64,000 nucleotides of DNA from Bacteroidetes bacterium UBA2475 (GTDB taxonomy: Bacteria > Bacteroidota > Bacteroidia > B-17B0 > Aurantibacillaceae), in NCBI GenBank assembly GCA_002342065.1, contig DDPF01000004.1, positions 248,001 to 312,000 of the forward strand, given 5' to 3'. This document shows positions 34,133 through 43,883 of this stretch, piece by piece. A program made the translations under genes and the position numbers. Below the pieces are notes generated by a model. It was not told where the DNA came from. It saw nothing but the letters and a program-made list of their open reading frames with translations, and ran no database searches. Within the stretch, counting starts at the first letter, position 1, and each line of letters begins with the position of its first letter.

Positions 34133-36292
34133 ATGAAAAAACTATTTTTAATTTTATTTATTAGCCTAAGCTTTTTTTCAATTAAGGCTGATGAAGGTAT
34201 GTGGTTGGTGCAACTTATTGGCGAAAAAACTTATGCCGATATGGTTAAGAAAGGTCTTAAACTTACAAAAGAACAACTTTATAGCGCAAATAAAAGCAGT
34301 ATAAAAGACGCAATTGTTTTATTTGGCGGCGGCTGCACAGCCGAAATAGTTAGTAAAGAAGGTTTGGTTTTTACTAATCACCACTGCGGTTATGGCAGTA
34401 TTGCCGCAGCAAGTTCTGTAGCTCATAATTATTTAAGAGATGGCTTTTGGGCAAAATCAAAACAAGAAGAAATTGCAAGCCCGGGATTAAGCGTTCAGTT
34501 CTTATTAAATATTGATGATGTAACCGATAAGGTTAATGAAAAGATAAAAGATATTCCTGCAAACGAATTGGCAGCAAAACTTCCGGGCATCTTAGCTATC
34601 ATGTCGGCCAAAGCAGGTGAAGGAACAGCTTATGAAATTAGGATCGGTAGTTTTTTTAAAGGAAATCAATTCTTACAATTCACTTACCAAAGATATACAG
34701 ATGTTCGTCTTGTTGGCACACCACCAGAAAGTATTGGAAAATTTGGTGGAGATACTGATAATTGGGAGTGGCCACGTCACACAGGTGATTTTTCTATCTT
34801 CCGTGTTTACATGAGCAAAGATGGCAAACCTGCCGATTATAGTGCAGACAATGTTCCATATGTACCAAAACATTTTCTTCCAGTATCTATTAAAGGATTA
34901 AAAGACGGCGATTTTTCTATGATCTATGGATATCCTGGTGGAACAAACAGGTACGAAACTTCTTATGGTGTTAAATTAAAAATTGATATTGAAAATCCAT
35001 TTACTGTTAGTTTACGCGACGCACGTTTAAAATTAATGATGACAGAAATGTTAAAGGATCCTGCAAATAAAATTCAGTTAGCAAGTTATTATGCGCAAGT
35101 TGCCAACTACTGGAAATTTTTTGATGGCGAAACAAAACAATTAGTAAAGTATAATACCATTGCACAAAAACAAAAAGATGAAGCTGCTTTTGAAGCATGG
35201 GCAAAAGGCAAGCCCGAATACGACAATTTATTTGTAAATATTAAAAATGCATACGATAACTGGAGACCATATGCTAAACACAGGGTTTACATTACTGAAG
35301 GCATTATGGGTTCGCCACTACTTGCATTTGCAGCTACATTAAAAGGGTTAGATGTTGCCCTTTCTGATAAAACTACTACGCCTGAAAATTTAAGCAAAGC
35401 AATTGCAGGATTAAAAGGCGCGCAGGAAAGATTCATTAAAAATGAAAATATTATTTCAGATAGAAATATTTTGGGCATAGTTACAAAACTTTTTTATAAT
35501 GATATTGATGCAAGCCAAAGACCGCAAGCTTTTTACAGCGCACTTAAAACAACTTACGGGGCATTAGAAAAAGAAGAAACCTACGAAAAGTTTGCAAAGG
35601 ATGTTTTTGCAAATACATTTATTTTAAATAAAGATAAGTGGGATGCTTTTATTGCAAAACCAGATACCGCAGCGCTTCATAAAGACCCTGCTTACAAAAC
35701 GGCGATCACTTTCTTAGATAACTTTAATAATAATTACGGTAAATTCTTTACTGATTTTACCGGAGCTACTTATGCGTTGAATAAAAAATATTTAAAAGGC
35801 GTTCTGGAAATGAAAAAAGACCAGGCTGTTTATCCGGACGCCAACCAAACTATGCGTATCTCTTACGGCAATGTAAAATCATATACGCCAAGAGATGGTG
35901 TTAGCTATAATTACCTTTGTACATTAAATGGTTTAATGGAAAAGTACAAACCGGGTGATTATGAGTTTGATGCTCCGGCTAAATTAATTGAACTGATAAA
36001 AAATAAAGATTATGGTCAGTACGTTGATAAACAAACAAACGACATTGTAGTTTCATTTATAACAACCGATGATATTACCGGTGGCAACTCTGGTTCGCCG
36101 GTTATTAATGCAAAAGGAGAATTAATTGGTTTAGCATTTGACGGGAATTACGAAGCTTTAAGCCACAAAATAGCTTTCGATAAAAATTTAAATCGTACTA
36201 TATGTGTTGATGTTAGATTTGTATTATTTGTAATTGACAAACTAGGTGGCGCAAAAAATATTATTGATGAATTGGTAATTATGAAGAACTAA
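34133..36292 (+). CDS. S46-family dipeptidyl-peptidase (DPP7-like)
   Basis: A 719-residue exported serine peptidase. ATG 34133 gives the signal MKKLFLILFISLSFFSIKA. The chymotrypsin-like triad of family S46 is recognisable: His in TNHHCGYG (about 83-84), Asp in RHTGDFSIFRVY (about residue 220) and Ser653 in TGGNSGSPV. These enzymes remove dipeptides from the N-terminus of oligopeptides in the periplasm. Eighteen residues after the Ser is Gly671 (LAFDGN). The corresponding position is, as I recall, Arg in Asp/Glu-specific DPP11 and Gly in DPP7, so a hydrophobic P1 preference is inferred. Single-gene unit with its own promoter and terminator. Confidence 0.93.
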   Translation: MKKLFLILFISLSFFSIKADEGMWLVQLIGEKTYADMVKKGLKLTKEQLYSANKSSIKDAIVLFGGGCTAEIVSKEGLVFTNHHCGYGSIAAASSVAHNYLRDGFWAKSKQEEIASPGLSVQFLLNIDDVTDKVNEKIKDIPANELAAKLPGILAIMSAKAGEGTAYEIRIGSFFKGNQFLQFTYQRYTDVRLVGTPPESIGKFGGDTDNWEWPRHTGDFSIFRVYMSKDGKPADYSADNVPYVPKHFLPVSIKGLKDGDFSMIYGYPGGTNRYETSYGVKLKIDIENPFTVSLRDARLKLMMTEMLKDPANKIQLASYYAQVANYWKFFDGETKQLVKYNTIAQKQKDEAAFEAWAKGKPEYDNLFVNIKNAYDNWRPYAKHRVYITEGIMGSPLLAFAATLKGLDVALSDKTTTPENLSKAIAGLKGAQERFIKNENIISDRNILGIVTKLFYNDIDASQRPQAFYSALKTTYGALEKEETYEKFAKDVFANTFILNKDKWDAFIAKPDTAALHKDPAYKTAITFLDNFNNNYGKFFTDFTGATYALNKKYLKGVLEMKKDQAVYPDANQTMRISYGNVKSYTPRDGVSYNYLCTLNGLMEKYKPGDYEFDAPAKLIELIKNKDYGQYVDKQTNDIVVSFITTDDITGGNSGSPVINAKGELIGLAFDGNYEALSHKIAFDKNLNRTICVDVRFVLFVIDKLGGAKNIIDELVIMKN

Positions 36293-36313
36293 TTTTTTAA
36301 ATTACATTGAAAC

Positions 36314-36348
36314 AAAAAACCCATTGTGAAAAACACAATGGGTTTTTT
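36314..36348. terminator. Bidirectional terminator between convergent genes
   Basis: A perfect 15-bp stem AAAAAACCCATTGTG (36314-36328) / CACAATGGGTTTTTT (36334-36348), loop AAAAA. A and T runs on both sides let it serve both the peptidase and the convergent 36362 gene. Confidence 0.9.
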
Positions 36349-36361
36349 AATTGATTTGGTT

Positions 36362-37351
36362 TTATCCTGTAATTGGTTTCTTTTTCCTGCTTTCCTTTTG
36401 AGGAATTATGTAACCCACTCTAAAGCCTGCTGTAAATGAAAGGCCTAAAGTTGGAACTCTTAAAAAACCGTGGTAGTTGGAGGTGAAATTCCTTTCAGAG
36501 CCGTAAGGGTAATATTGGTAATTATTACCGCCATAAGGATTTGTAAAAAAATCTGGGTTCGAATACGATTCTGTTTGCCCAGTAAAGCCAATACCAGCAT
36601 AATAATCCAACGTTAATATATTTCCCAATATAAATTGGCGACCATAATTAACAAAACCTCCATAAGAAATAGTATTCATGTTTGAATATACCGTTTGTGA
36701 ACTCGCCGCCGGAGGGGGGTAAATATTGTTGTTATTATAATAAACCATGCTAAGATCCTCAAAATTAATATAAGAAACAGCCAGATCTAATTTTACATAA
36801 CGCCCTTTTAAAGGGTGGGCATACTTTAATCCTTTAATAGAAAAATCTTCTCCTAAAAAGAATTTTATTCCTGGTTTAATAAAAACGCCTGAGTTATGTG
36901 TGCTATTGTTTAAACCGGTTCTGAATAAATTAGAGGCATCGCTATTAATTCCCGAATTAATGTATCCTGCTTCAATATCTAAATTCATTCCCACCTTAAT
37001 TACACTCTCATAAGCAATCGTTAAGTGACTAAAAGCTGCGGAAAAAGGACTTATTTTAATTACCTGCCTGTTTCCTAAGATCTCCTTGTGCTCATTCTCA
37101 ATAGAAAGCTCATCTTGCACCAAACGTTCTGAAAATCCGCTTGCTAAAGCATATTTAATTACAGACGCTTTGTCAATAAAATAAATTGGTCCGTCAATAT
37201 TACCCGCCCATTTGTATTTGATCTCCGACTCGTTTATCTCCATTATTTTACAAGCGATCTTTTTGTTTTTTTGTAAATACAAAGTATCTGTCTGTGAAAA
37301 AATAACTGTTGCAACGAACAGAAATACTATAGAGAATAATAGCTTTTTCAT
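36362..37351 (-). CDS. Predicted outer-membrane protein, unknown function
   Basis: A 329-residue exported protein with signal peptide ending VIFSQ. Residues 20-100 form a small beta domain (LQKNKKIACKIMEINESEIK) seen before outer-membrane barrels in other Bacteroidota. The remainder has alternating hydrophobic strands (LDLAVSYINFEDLSMVYY, LGLSFTAGFRVGYI) that suggest a barrel of about eight strands. A Tyr/Asn/Pro-rich low-complexity stretch lies near residues 205-275. It ends in a basic tail. No specific family recognised; a single gene. Confidence 0.65.
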   Translation of the reverse strand: MKKLLFSIVFLFVATVIFSQTDTLYLQKNKKIACKIMEINESEIKYKWAGNIDGPIYFIDKASVIKYALASGFSERLVQDELSIENEHKEILGNRQVIKISPFSAAFSHLTIAYESVIKVGMNLDIEAGYINSGINSDASNLFRTGLNNSTHNSGVFIKPGIKFFLGEDFSIKGLKYAHPLKGRYVKLDLAVSYINFEDLSMVYYNNNNIYPPPAASSQTVYSNMNTISYGGFVNYGRQFILGNILTLDYYAGIGFTGQTESYSNPDFFTNPYGGNNYQYYPYGSERNFTSNYHGFLRVPTLGLSFTAGFRVGYIIPQKESRKKKPITG

Positions 37352-37502
37352 GTGTCTGTTTTTTAATTTTTATAATAAGTAAGGAATCTACTTTAATCTC
37401 TTTAACGGTAAGGTTTGATATTTTATTGTTTTAACAAAAATCTTCCTCTCAAATAAAGATATGAAAAAACATGCTCACGCCAAAAGCAAAATCGTTAAAT
37501 CT

Positions 37503-37555
37503 TATATCTGGCAAGTTATTTGAGTGGAATTAAGGTTTTAACATATATCTGGCAA
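37503..37555. repeat. Direct repeat TATATCTGGCAA x2
   Basis: TATATCTGGCAA occurs at 37503-37514 and 37544-37555, 41 bp apart (about four helical turns), in the 220-bp gap between the 37572 and 36362 genes. It could be a paired operator or chance; nothing else is visible in the gap. Confidence 0.35.
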
Positions 37556-37571
37556 AACTATGTGTTGAGGT

Positions 37572-38498
37572 TTAATATAAAAAAGGCTTGATCTCAGGAT
37601 CGATCTTATCCAATTCGGGTTTTGCATTACCCTGATAGAACTGTTTTAAATTATCATTTAATTGCTCTACGCCAAAACTAATCCATTCGTAAACATCTCC
37701 TTTATTAAACTGGAGTGTTTTAAACCCTTTTGGTTGTGGCTTAAAATTCTTTGTAGGTGATTGTTGCCTGTCAAACAACTGGGTTTTATCTATAAAATAA
37801 GTAATTTTATTATCCTCATATTTATAATACATCGGTATTAGTCCCATATATCCGATTATCTTTTTACCAAAACCACATAAATAAGGAAATGGACGTTTTA
37901 ACTGGTGACCATATTTATTCTTAATAACAATATCGTACATGCCACCACTTGGATTCCCTTTTTCTCTTACAAACTTTGCCGAATCTTCTTTTACAAAACC
38001 TATAGAAGAGTTATAACTAAAATCTTTTTCAGCTATTAAATAAAATTTTTCAGTCATGCTAATGTTCGGATCTATAGTAAGGTTTGTATCTAAAAAGATT
38101 CCTGTTCTTACGCCTTTTTGTAAACTATCATGACTGTTGCTATAAATAAAATATATTTTACAAAATTTAAAATTATCAAGGTAGGCCATCATTATATTTT
38201 TATTTACAATGTAGGTCTCTATTATTTTTTCAATTGCTTTGTCTTTTTCTCCGTGATTATTAAAAGCGTCTATCTGTTTGATGTTGGTCTTTAATTTTAC
38301 AACCAAAGCACCATCCTTTAATTGATTAATTTGCCAGGCTGCAATTATTTTACGTCTCTTTCTGAATTTCTCAAATTGTTGTGGGTCTTTATAATCTTTT
38401 GTATATTGATATTCATTCCCTTCCTGTGCATTTATAAAAAACACACTTACAAAAAAACAAAGTAAAAAAATAACTTTTTTATTTAACAATTGAGCCAT
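37572..38498 (-). CDS. Conserved exported protein of unknown function, overlapping metG
   Basis: A 308-residue protein. I start at the ATG at 38498 ([20 protein letters not shown], signal ending INAQ), which overlaps the end of metG by 20 nt; ATGs at 38510 and 38528 are possible but put charged residues before the signal. The mature part is basic at first ([20 protein letters not shown]), with no recognised domain. It is probably periplasmic. Overlap with metG implies translational coupling, though a functional link to Met-tRNA synthetase is not implied. Confidence 0.7.
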   Translation of the reverse strand: MAQLLNKKVIFLLCFFVSVFFINAQEGNEYQYTKDYKDPQQFEKFRKRRKIIAAWQINQLKDGALVVKLKTNIKQIDAFNNHGEKDKAIEKIIETYIVNKNIMMAYLDNFKFCKIYFIYSNSHDSLQKGVRTGIFLDTNLTIDPNISMTEKFYLIAEKDFSYNSSIGFVKEDSAKFVREKGNPSGGMYDIVIKNKYGHQLKRPFPYLCGFGKKIIGYMGLIPMYYKYEDNKITYFIDKTQLFDRQQSPTKNFKPQPKGFKTLQFNKGDVYEWISFGVEQLNDNLKQFYQGNAKPELDKIDPEIKPFLY

Positions 38499-40521
38499 TT
38501 TCAATATCATTTTTTTCAGGTGAAACAAAACTTAATTCGCCTTTTGCGTTTTCGGCCATTAATATCATTCCCTGGCTTTCGATCCCTTTTATTTTGCGAG
38601 GTGCCAGGTTAACTAATAAGCAAACTTTGCGCCCGATAATATCTTCGGGTTTAAAATATACTGCAATGCCACTAACTACAGTGCGAACGTCTTTGCCCGT
38701 ATCAATGGTCAGTTTTAATAATTTATCTGTTTTTGGAACTGCTTCTGCCGCAATAATTGTAGCAGTTCTAATATCCATTTTAGAAAAATCATCAAAGGTT
38801 GTTTCCGTTTTAAATTCAACCGGACCTGCATTTACTAAATTATCTTCTTTACTTTTTTGCAAACGGTCTAATTGAAATTGAATATGCTCATCTTCTACTT
38901 TAGAGAATAATAATTCATCTTTATTTATTTTGTGGTCGTGCGCCATGTTTGATGTTTGGCTGGCTGCGGCCCAACGCAATGGTTTAATATTTAATAACTC
39001 AAATAATTTTTTTGAAGTAAAAGGTAAAAATGGTTCTGCTAAAATAGCCAGGTTACAAGAGATCTGTAGCGCAACATTCATAATTGTTTTTACACGCTGC
39101 TCGTCTGTTTTAATTAATTTCCAGGGTTCCGTCTCAGCTAAATATTTATTTCCAATGCGGGCAACATTCATCCATTCGCTAATTGCTTCTCTAAATTTAA
39201 ATTGTTCAATTGCTTTAGCAACTTTGCCAGGCGCTGCGGCCAATTCTTCCAATACTATAAGATCCTCTTTGTTATAGGTTTTTGCCTCAGGCACTTTGCC
39301 TTCGTAAAATTTGTGCGTTAACACCAATGTACGATTAATAAAATTTCCAAAAATAGCAACCAGCTCGCTGTTGTTCTTTGTTTGAAAATCTTTCCAGGTA
39401 AAATCGTTATCTTTTGTTTCGGGCGCGTTAGAGCAAAGGGTATAACGCAACACATCCTGCATATTCTTAAAATCATTTAAATACTCGTGTAACCAAACTG
39501 CCCAGTTACGCGAAGTAGAAATTTTATCGCCTTCTAAATTTAAAAATTCATTTGCAGGAACATTATCAGGTAAAATAAATTCACCATGTTCCATTAACAT
39601 CGCTGGAAAAATAATACAGTGAAAAACAATATTGTCTTTTCCAATAAAATGTATTAAACGGGAGTCATCTTTTTTCCAATAATCTTCCCAGGTATCGGGC
39701 AATAATTCTTTGGTTGCAGAAATGTATCCTATTGGCGCATCAAACCAAACATATAAAACTTTTCCTTCTGCACCTTTAATAGGAACTGGTACTCCCCAAT
39801 CCAGATCACGCGTCATTGCTCTGGGCTGTAAACCATCACCACTATCTAACCAGCTTTTGCATTGGCCATAAACATTAACTTTCCAATCGCTGTGTTTTTC
39901 TATGTAGGCTTTTATTTTTGGTTGTAATTTATCAAGTGGTAAGAACCAGTTCTTGGTTTGTTTTAAAACAGGTTTGCTTCCCGATAAGGTTGATTTTGCA
40001 TCAATAAGGTCTGTCGCGTTAAGCGTAGAGCCACATTTTTCACACTGATCGCCATAAGCATTGGGATTAGCGCATTTAGGGCATGTGCCAACTATATAAC
40101 GATCTGCTAAAAATTGTTTTGCGGTTTCATCATAATACTGTTCTGTAACCTCTTCGGTAAAACCATTCTTATCGTACAATGTTTTAAAAAAGTCAGAGGC
40201 CGTTTGATGGTGGATCTTTGAGCTTGTGCGAGAATAAACATCAAACGATATTCCAAAATCTTTAAAAGAATTGCCCATAATAGTATGGTACTTATCTACA
40301 ACGGCCTGCGGTGTGGTATGCTCTTTTTTTGCTTTAATGGTAATAGGTACGCCGTGTTCATCGCTTCCGCAAACAAACTTTACATCGTGCCCAATGCTTC
40401 TCAAGTACCTCACATAAATATCTGCCGGCAAATAACATCCTGCTAAGTGGCCAATATGAACTGGTCCGTTTGCATAAGGCAAAGCCGCTGTAACTAATGT
40501 TCTTTTAAATTTTGAATTCAT
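38479..40521 (-). CDS. metG: Methionyl-tRNA synthetase
   Basis: A 680-residue class I synthetase. HIGH motif in [14 protein letters not shown] (residues 15-28), zinc site [18 protein letters not shown] (about 147-164), and KMSKS variant KISTS in [10 protein letters not shown]. Residues about 575-680 are the C-terminal tRNA-binding (Trbp111/EMAP-like) OB domain: [18 protein letters not shown], then [20 protein letters not shown]. The four-Cys type is typical of Bacteroidota. Charges tRNA-Met in the cytoplasm. Confidence 0.96.
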   Translation of the reverse strand: MNSKFKRTLVTAALPYANGPVHIGHLAGCYLPADIYVRYLRSIGHDVKFVCGSDEHGVPITIKAKKEHTTPQAVVDKYHTIMGNSFKDFGISFDVYSRTSSKIHHQTASDFFKTLYDKNGFTEEVTEQYYDETAKQFLADRYIVGTCPKCANPNAYGDQCEKCGSTLNATDLIDAKSTLSGSKPVLKQTKNWFLPLDKLQPKIKAYIEKHSDWKVNVYGQCKSWLDSGDGLQPRAMTRDLDWGVPVPIKGAEGKVLYVWFDAPIGYISATKELLPDTWEDYWKKDDSRLIHFIGKDNIVFHCIIFPAMLMEHGEFILPDNVPANEFLNLEGDKISTSRNWAVWLHEYLNDFKNMQDVLRYTLCSNAPETKDNDFTWKDFQTKNNSELVAIFGNFINRTLVLTHKFYEGKVPEAKTYNKEDLIVLEELAAAPGKVAKAIEQFKFREAISEWMNVARIGNKYLAETEPWKLIKTDEQRVKTIMNVALQISCNLAILAEPFLPFTSKKLFELLNIKPLRWAAASQTSNMAHDHKINKDELLFSKVEDEHIQFQLDRLQKSKEDNLVNAGPVEFKTETTFDDFSKMDIRTATIIAAEAVPKTDKLLKLTIDTGKDVRTVVSGIAVYFKPEDIIGRKVCLLVNLAPRKIKGIESQGMILMAENAKGELSFVSPEKNDIENGSIVK

Positions 40522-40641
40522 TTTTATCTCCTAAAGTGCAACCCGTTATGCTTATTTTCAATTTTTTACCCTAAAATACAAATAAATCATTTTTTTGTTA
40601 TATTTATACAAAAGTAACCATAACTATTAAAATAAATAAGA

Positions 40642-41385
40642 ATGAGCAATAAAAAAGAAATTTGGAAAACAATTACCGTGAATGGCAAAAAACCTTCGGT
40701 GCCATACGTAATTTCGAATCATGGTCATTTTGGTGTATTACTAGACAAAAGTGGCAAGGTTGAAAGAAGAAATTTTAAACCCACAGCAGGCAGCTACCGC
40801 TTTAATGTAAGGCAGGATGGCAAAGCAGCAGCTATTTTTTTATATAAAGAAGTGGCAAAGGCTTTTTTGAAAAAACCTTCTCCAAAACATAAATTCGTTA
40901 TTCATAAAGATCATAATTATTTAAATGATCATGTTGATAATTTAAAGTGGGCAACGCAAACAGAACATAGAGCACATACGACTTTTAGCCCTAATGCTAT
41001 TTTATCAAGAAAGAAAAAAGCTATTGTAAAAAGTTCGCACTCACAGGTATTCAATGAAAAGAGTATTGTTACGTTAAAGAAAATGATCTGGGACCCTAAA
41101 AGAAAACTTTCTTTTAAGCAGATAGCCGACAAATTTGGTGTTTCAGAAATGCAGATCTACCGTATTAAGACGGGCCAATTCTGGTATCATGTAAGGGTTG
41201 AGAACGAGCCTATTCACGCTAAATACAAACAGAATTTAAGCAATATCGAATACCAGGAAAAGAAATCGAATGCCGAAATGGCGAAGAAAGAAAAACGTGC
41301 AGCATCTTTGAAAAAGAGCGCATCTAAAAAAACTTCTTCAAAAACTAAAGGCAAAAAATCTAAAGCCGGTAAGAAAAAGAAATAA
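40642..41385 (+). CDS. NUMOD4/HNH endonuclease-like protein with histone-H1-like lysine tail
   Basis: A 247-residue basic protein. Residues 5-50 are NUMOD4-like (EIWKTITVNGKKPSVPYVIS, NHGHF). Residues 83-113 hold an HNH_3-like motif: IHKDHNYLNDHVDNLKWATQ then EH. Residues about 140-180 form a helix-turn-helix (LSFKQIADKFGVSEMQIYRI). The last 45 residues are almost only Lys, Ser, Ala and Thr (KKSASKKTSSKTKG), like histone H1 or Hc1. NUMOD4-HNH proteins are usually homing endonucleases, but here there is no intron or intein; a nucleoid or DNA-binding role is as likely. ldcA follows after 4 nt. Confidence 0.75.
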   Translation: MSNKKEIWKTITVNGKKPSVPYVISNHGHFGVLLDKSGKVERRNFKPTAGSYRFNVRQDGKAAAIFLYKEVAKAFLKKPSPKHKFVIHKDHNYLNDHVDNLKWATQTEHRAHTTFSPNAILSRKKKAIVKSSHSQVFNEKSIVTLKKMIWDPKRKLSFKQIADKFGVSEMQIYRIKTGQFWYHVRVENEPIHAKYKQNLSNIEYQEKKSNAEMAKKEKRAASLKKSASKKTSSKTKGKKSKAGKKKK

Positions 41386-41389
41386 TCTA

Positions 41390-42283
41390 ATGGCCATCAT
41401 TCCTCCTTATTTAAAAAAAGGCGATACCATTTTAATTATTGCAACTGCGCGGGCAAGGTCAAAAGAAGCCATTAAACCTGCTATTGATATTTTAAAGAGC
41501 TGGGGCTTAAAAGTTGAACTTGGCCCCAATGTTTTTAAAGTACATCACCAGTTTGCAGGAACAGATGAACAACGTATAAACGACCTTCAATGGGCTATTG
41601 ATCATAAAAGCGCTAAAGCTGTTTTAATAAGCGGTGGTGGATATGGTGCATTGAGGGTTGTTGATCATGTTAATTTTAAACCCCTTTTAAAAGCTCCAAA
41701 ATGGTTTGTAGGTTATAGCGATACAACTATTATACATAACCGCTTATACCATTTAAAACTAGCCGCCATTCATGGCACCATGGCCTTTCAGTTTTCAAAA
41801 GATGAAGAGGCTACAAATTCCATCAAACAATTATTATTTGGCGAAAAATTAAAGTATACCATTGCTAAAAACAAATACAACCGCCCCGGTAAAGCAGAGG
41901 CAGAAATTGTTGGCGGAAACTTATCTTTATTGTATGCTTTAAGCGGAAGCGTGGATGATGTTTCGGGAAAAAATAAGATCTTATTTATTGAGGACCTCGA
42001 CGAACAATTGTATCACGTAGACAGAATGATGTTGCAATTAAAACGCAGCGGAAAACTTAAACATTTAAAAGGACTGATTGTTGGTGGGATGAGCGACATG
42101 AAAGACAACGCCATACCATTTGGAAAAACCGCCGAAGAAATTGTTTTAGATGCTGTTAAAGAATACGATTACCCGGTTTGTTTTAATTTCCCTGCCGGAC
42201 ACATCGAAAAAAACATGGCGCTTTATTTAGGAAAAAAAGCAAAGCTGGAAGTAACAAAAAACAAAGTTGAATTAAGCTATTAA
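41390..42283 (+). CDS. ldcA: LD-carboxypeptidase (peptidase S66)
   Basis: A 297-residue muramoyl-tetrapeptide carboxypeptidase of the LdcA family. Catalytic Ser110 lies in WFVGYSDTT, Glu201 in LFIEDLDEQLYHVDRM and His271 in FPAGHIEKNMAL, in the order expected. It removes the terminal D-alanine from the tetrapeptide during murein recycling and acts in the cytoplasm; no signal peptide is seen, which agrees. It is probably cotranscribed with the HNH-like gene and the hydrolase. Confidence 0.92.
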   Translation: MAIIPPYLKKGDTILIIATARARSKEAIKPAIDILKSWGLKVELGPNVFKVHHQFAGTDEQRINDLQWAIDHKSAKAVLISGGGYGALRVVDHVNFKPLLKAPKWFVGYSDTTIIHNRLYHLKLAAIHGTMAFQFSKDEEATNSIKQLLFGEKLKYTIAKNKYNRPGKAEAEIVGGNLSLLYALSGSVDDVSGKNKILFIEDLDEQLYHVDRMMLQLKRSGKLKHLKGLIVGGMSDMKDNAIPFGKTAEEIVLDAVKEYDYPVCFNFPAGHIEKNMALYLGKKAKLEVTKNKVELSY

Positions 42284-42288
42284 GAAAA

Positions 42289-43089
42289 ATGTTTTGTAAA
42301 ACATCAGATAATTTAAACCTGTATTACGAGATACAGGGAAATACAGAGGCCTCTGAAACCCTTGTATTCCTAAATGGTTTAACGCAAACAACTCTATCGT
42401 GGTTTTTTATGCTTCCTTTTTTTAAGGAAAAATATAAAATTATTTTGTTAGATCAGATCTTCCAGGGACAAAGTGATAAAGCGGAAGAGTGGAGAAATTT
42501 TGATAAGCATGCCCACGATGTGAAATGTGTTTTAGAGAATGAGAAAATAAGCAAAGCAAACATTATTGGTCTGTCATACGGTAGTTTGGTAGCACAGCAT
42601 TTTGCGCTTAACCACCCTGGTTTCGTAAATAAATTAATTTTGGTTTCAACATTCGCGCATAAAACACCGTATTATGAAGCCATTGAATTAAGCTGGCAAC
42701 GCGCTTTAGAGTTTGGTGGTTATAATTTAATGCTGGATATTATGTTACCCAGTGTTTTAAGCGAAGGTTATTTTTCTAACCCAATAATTCCAATACAACT
42801 AATGAAAGAGGCGCGTTTAGAACGCACACAAACAAAACAGGATATTTTAAATTTAATGCGTGCCACTAAAGAAAGAAAGGATTATCGCAAAGATCTTGAA
42901 AAAATAACGGCTCCCACATTGGTTGTACAAGGTGAAAAAGATCTTTTATTGCCAGTGCATTTAGCGCAGGAAGTTCACAAACATATTAAGAATTCTAAAT
43001 TGATAGTTGTTGCAAACGCAGGTCACACCTTAAACTTAGAACATGTGCCTGAAGTGTGTGGGTATATTAAAGAGTTTTTAGGGAATTAA
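42289..43089 (+). CDS. Alpha/beta-fold hydrolase
   Basis: A 266-residue alpha/beta hydrolase. The nucleophile elbow is GLSYGS (Ser96); the acid is in VVQGEKDLLLP and the His in NAGHTLNLEH near the C-terminus. An oxyanion-type motif FLNG is at 27-30. Cytosolic, no signal. Similar proteins include esterases, BioH and lactonases; the substrate is not predictable. It lies 5 nt after ldcA. Confidence 0.85.
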   Translation: MFCKTSDNLNLYYEIQGNTEASETLVFLNGLTQTTLSWFFMLPFFKEKYKIILLDQIFQGQSDKAEEWRNFDKHAHDVKCVLENEKISKANIIGLSYGSLVAQHFALNHPGFVNKLILVSTFAHKTPYYEAIELSWQRALEFGGYNLMLDIMLPSVLSEGYFSNPIIPIQLMKEARLERTQTKQDILNLMRATKERKDYRKDLEKITAPTLVVQGEKDLLLPVHLAQEVHKHIKNSKLIVVANAGHTLNLEHVPEVCGYIKEFLGN

Positions 43090-43092
43090 ATT

Positions 43093-43152
43093 CTTAACCA
43101 CAAAGCACACGAAGAAAAATTCAATCCCCCTCGCCCCCTTTTAAAAAGGGGG
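43093..43152. repeat. Intergenic repeats: ACCACAAAG-type and CCCCCTTTT/AAAAGGGGG hairpin
   Basis: Between convergent genes, TTAACCACAAAGCACACGAA (43094-43113) resembles a common ACCACAAAG intergenic repeat. CCCCCTTTT (43134-43142) and AAAAGGGGG (43144-43152) form a tight hairpin. No T tract follows on either strand, so it is more likely a repeat element than an ordinary terminator. Confidence 0.5.
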
Positions 43153-43165
43153 AATAAAAAAATTC

Positions 43166-43882
43166 TTATTTCAGATCAAACAAATTATTCACGCCCGGAT
43201 AACGCTCTACTGTAAAACCCTCTGCATAAGCCACGCCAATTGCCCTTCCCCATAACGCCATTTTACTGTTTAAGCTTTCAATAAATGCTTTACTGGATAT
43301 GGGTGTTTCGGGTTCTTTAGAATTGGGGTCAAAAAATTGCGAAGTAAATGCCATAATGGCTTTATGTTTTATCTCCATAAAGTCTGTAATATCAATTACA
43401 AGATCGGGATGAATGTAATGATCTTGTATATAATGATAAACCGCTTTTGGTCGCCATACGTTTTGCTTTTTACCATCTACTGTTGTTTCAATTTTTATTA
43501 AGCCGCTGTAAAAACAAGCGTCGGATGTTAATTTGGCAGCACGTCCATGATCTGGGTGACGATCATTAATAGCATTACATAAAATAATTTCGGGTTGGTG
43601 TTTGCGAATTATTTCGATGATCTGTTTTTGGTGAGCTTCGTTATTTTCAAAAAAACCATCTTTCATTTTTAATTGAGTGCGGAAAGAAACGCCTAAAATT
43701 TTTGCTGCTTCATTTGCTTCTTTAGTTCTTAGCTCTGCGCTTCCGCGCGTGCCAAGTTCTCCGAGCGTAAGATCTAAAATACCAACTTTTTTGCCTAAGG
43801 CAATATGTTTTGCAATGGTTCCGCTGCAACCTAATTCTACATCATCAGGATGAACTCCAATTGCTAAAATATCAACCTTCAT
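43166..43882 (-). CDS. bshB1: Bacillithiol biosynthesis deacetylase BshB1
   Basis: A 238-residue LmbE-type zinc deacetylase. Zinc site HPDD at residues 11-14 (GVHPDDVELGCSGT) and NDRHPDHGRAAKL near residue 107. LGELGTRGSAELR and the C-terminal VAYAEGFTVER are typical of BshB1. It removes acetate from GlcNAc-malate in the second step of bacillithiol synthesis, implying that this organism uses bacillithiol as thiol buffer. bshA and bshC are not in the window. It follows lpxD after 1 nt. Confidence 0.93.
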   Translation of the reverse strand: MKVDILAIGVHPDDVELGCSGTIAKHIALGKKVGILDLTLGELGTRGSAELRTKEANEAAKILGVSFRTQLKMKDGFFENNEAHQKQIIEIIRKHQPEIILCNAINDRHPDHGRAAKLTSDACFYSGLIKIETTVDGKKQNVWRPKAVYHYIQDHYIHPDLVIDITDFMEIKHKAIMAFTSQFFDPNSKEPETPISSKAFIESLNSKMALWGRAIGVAYAEGFTVERYPGVNNLFDLK

Positions 43883-43883
43883 T

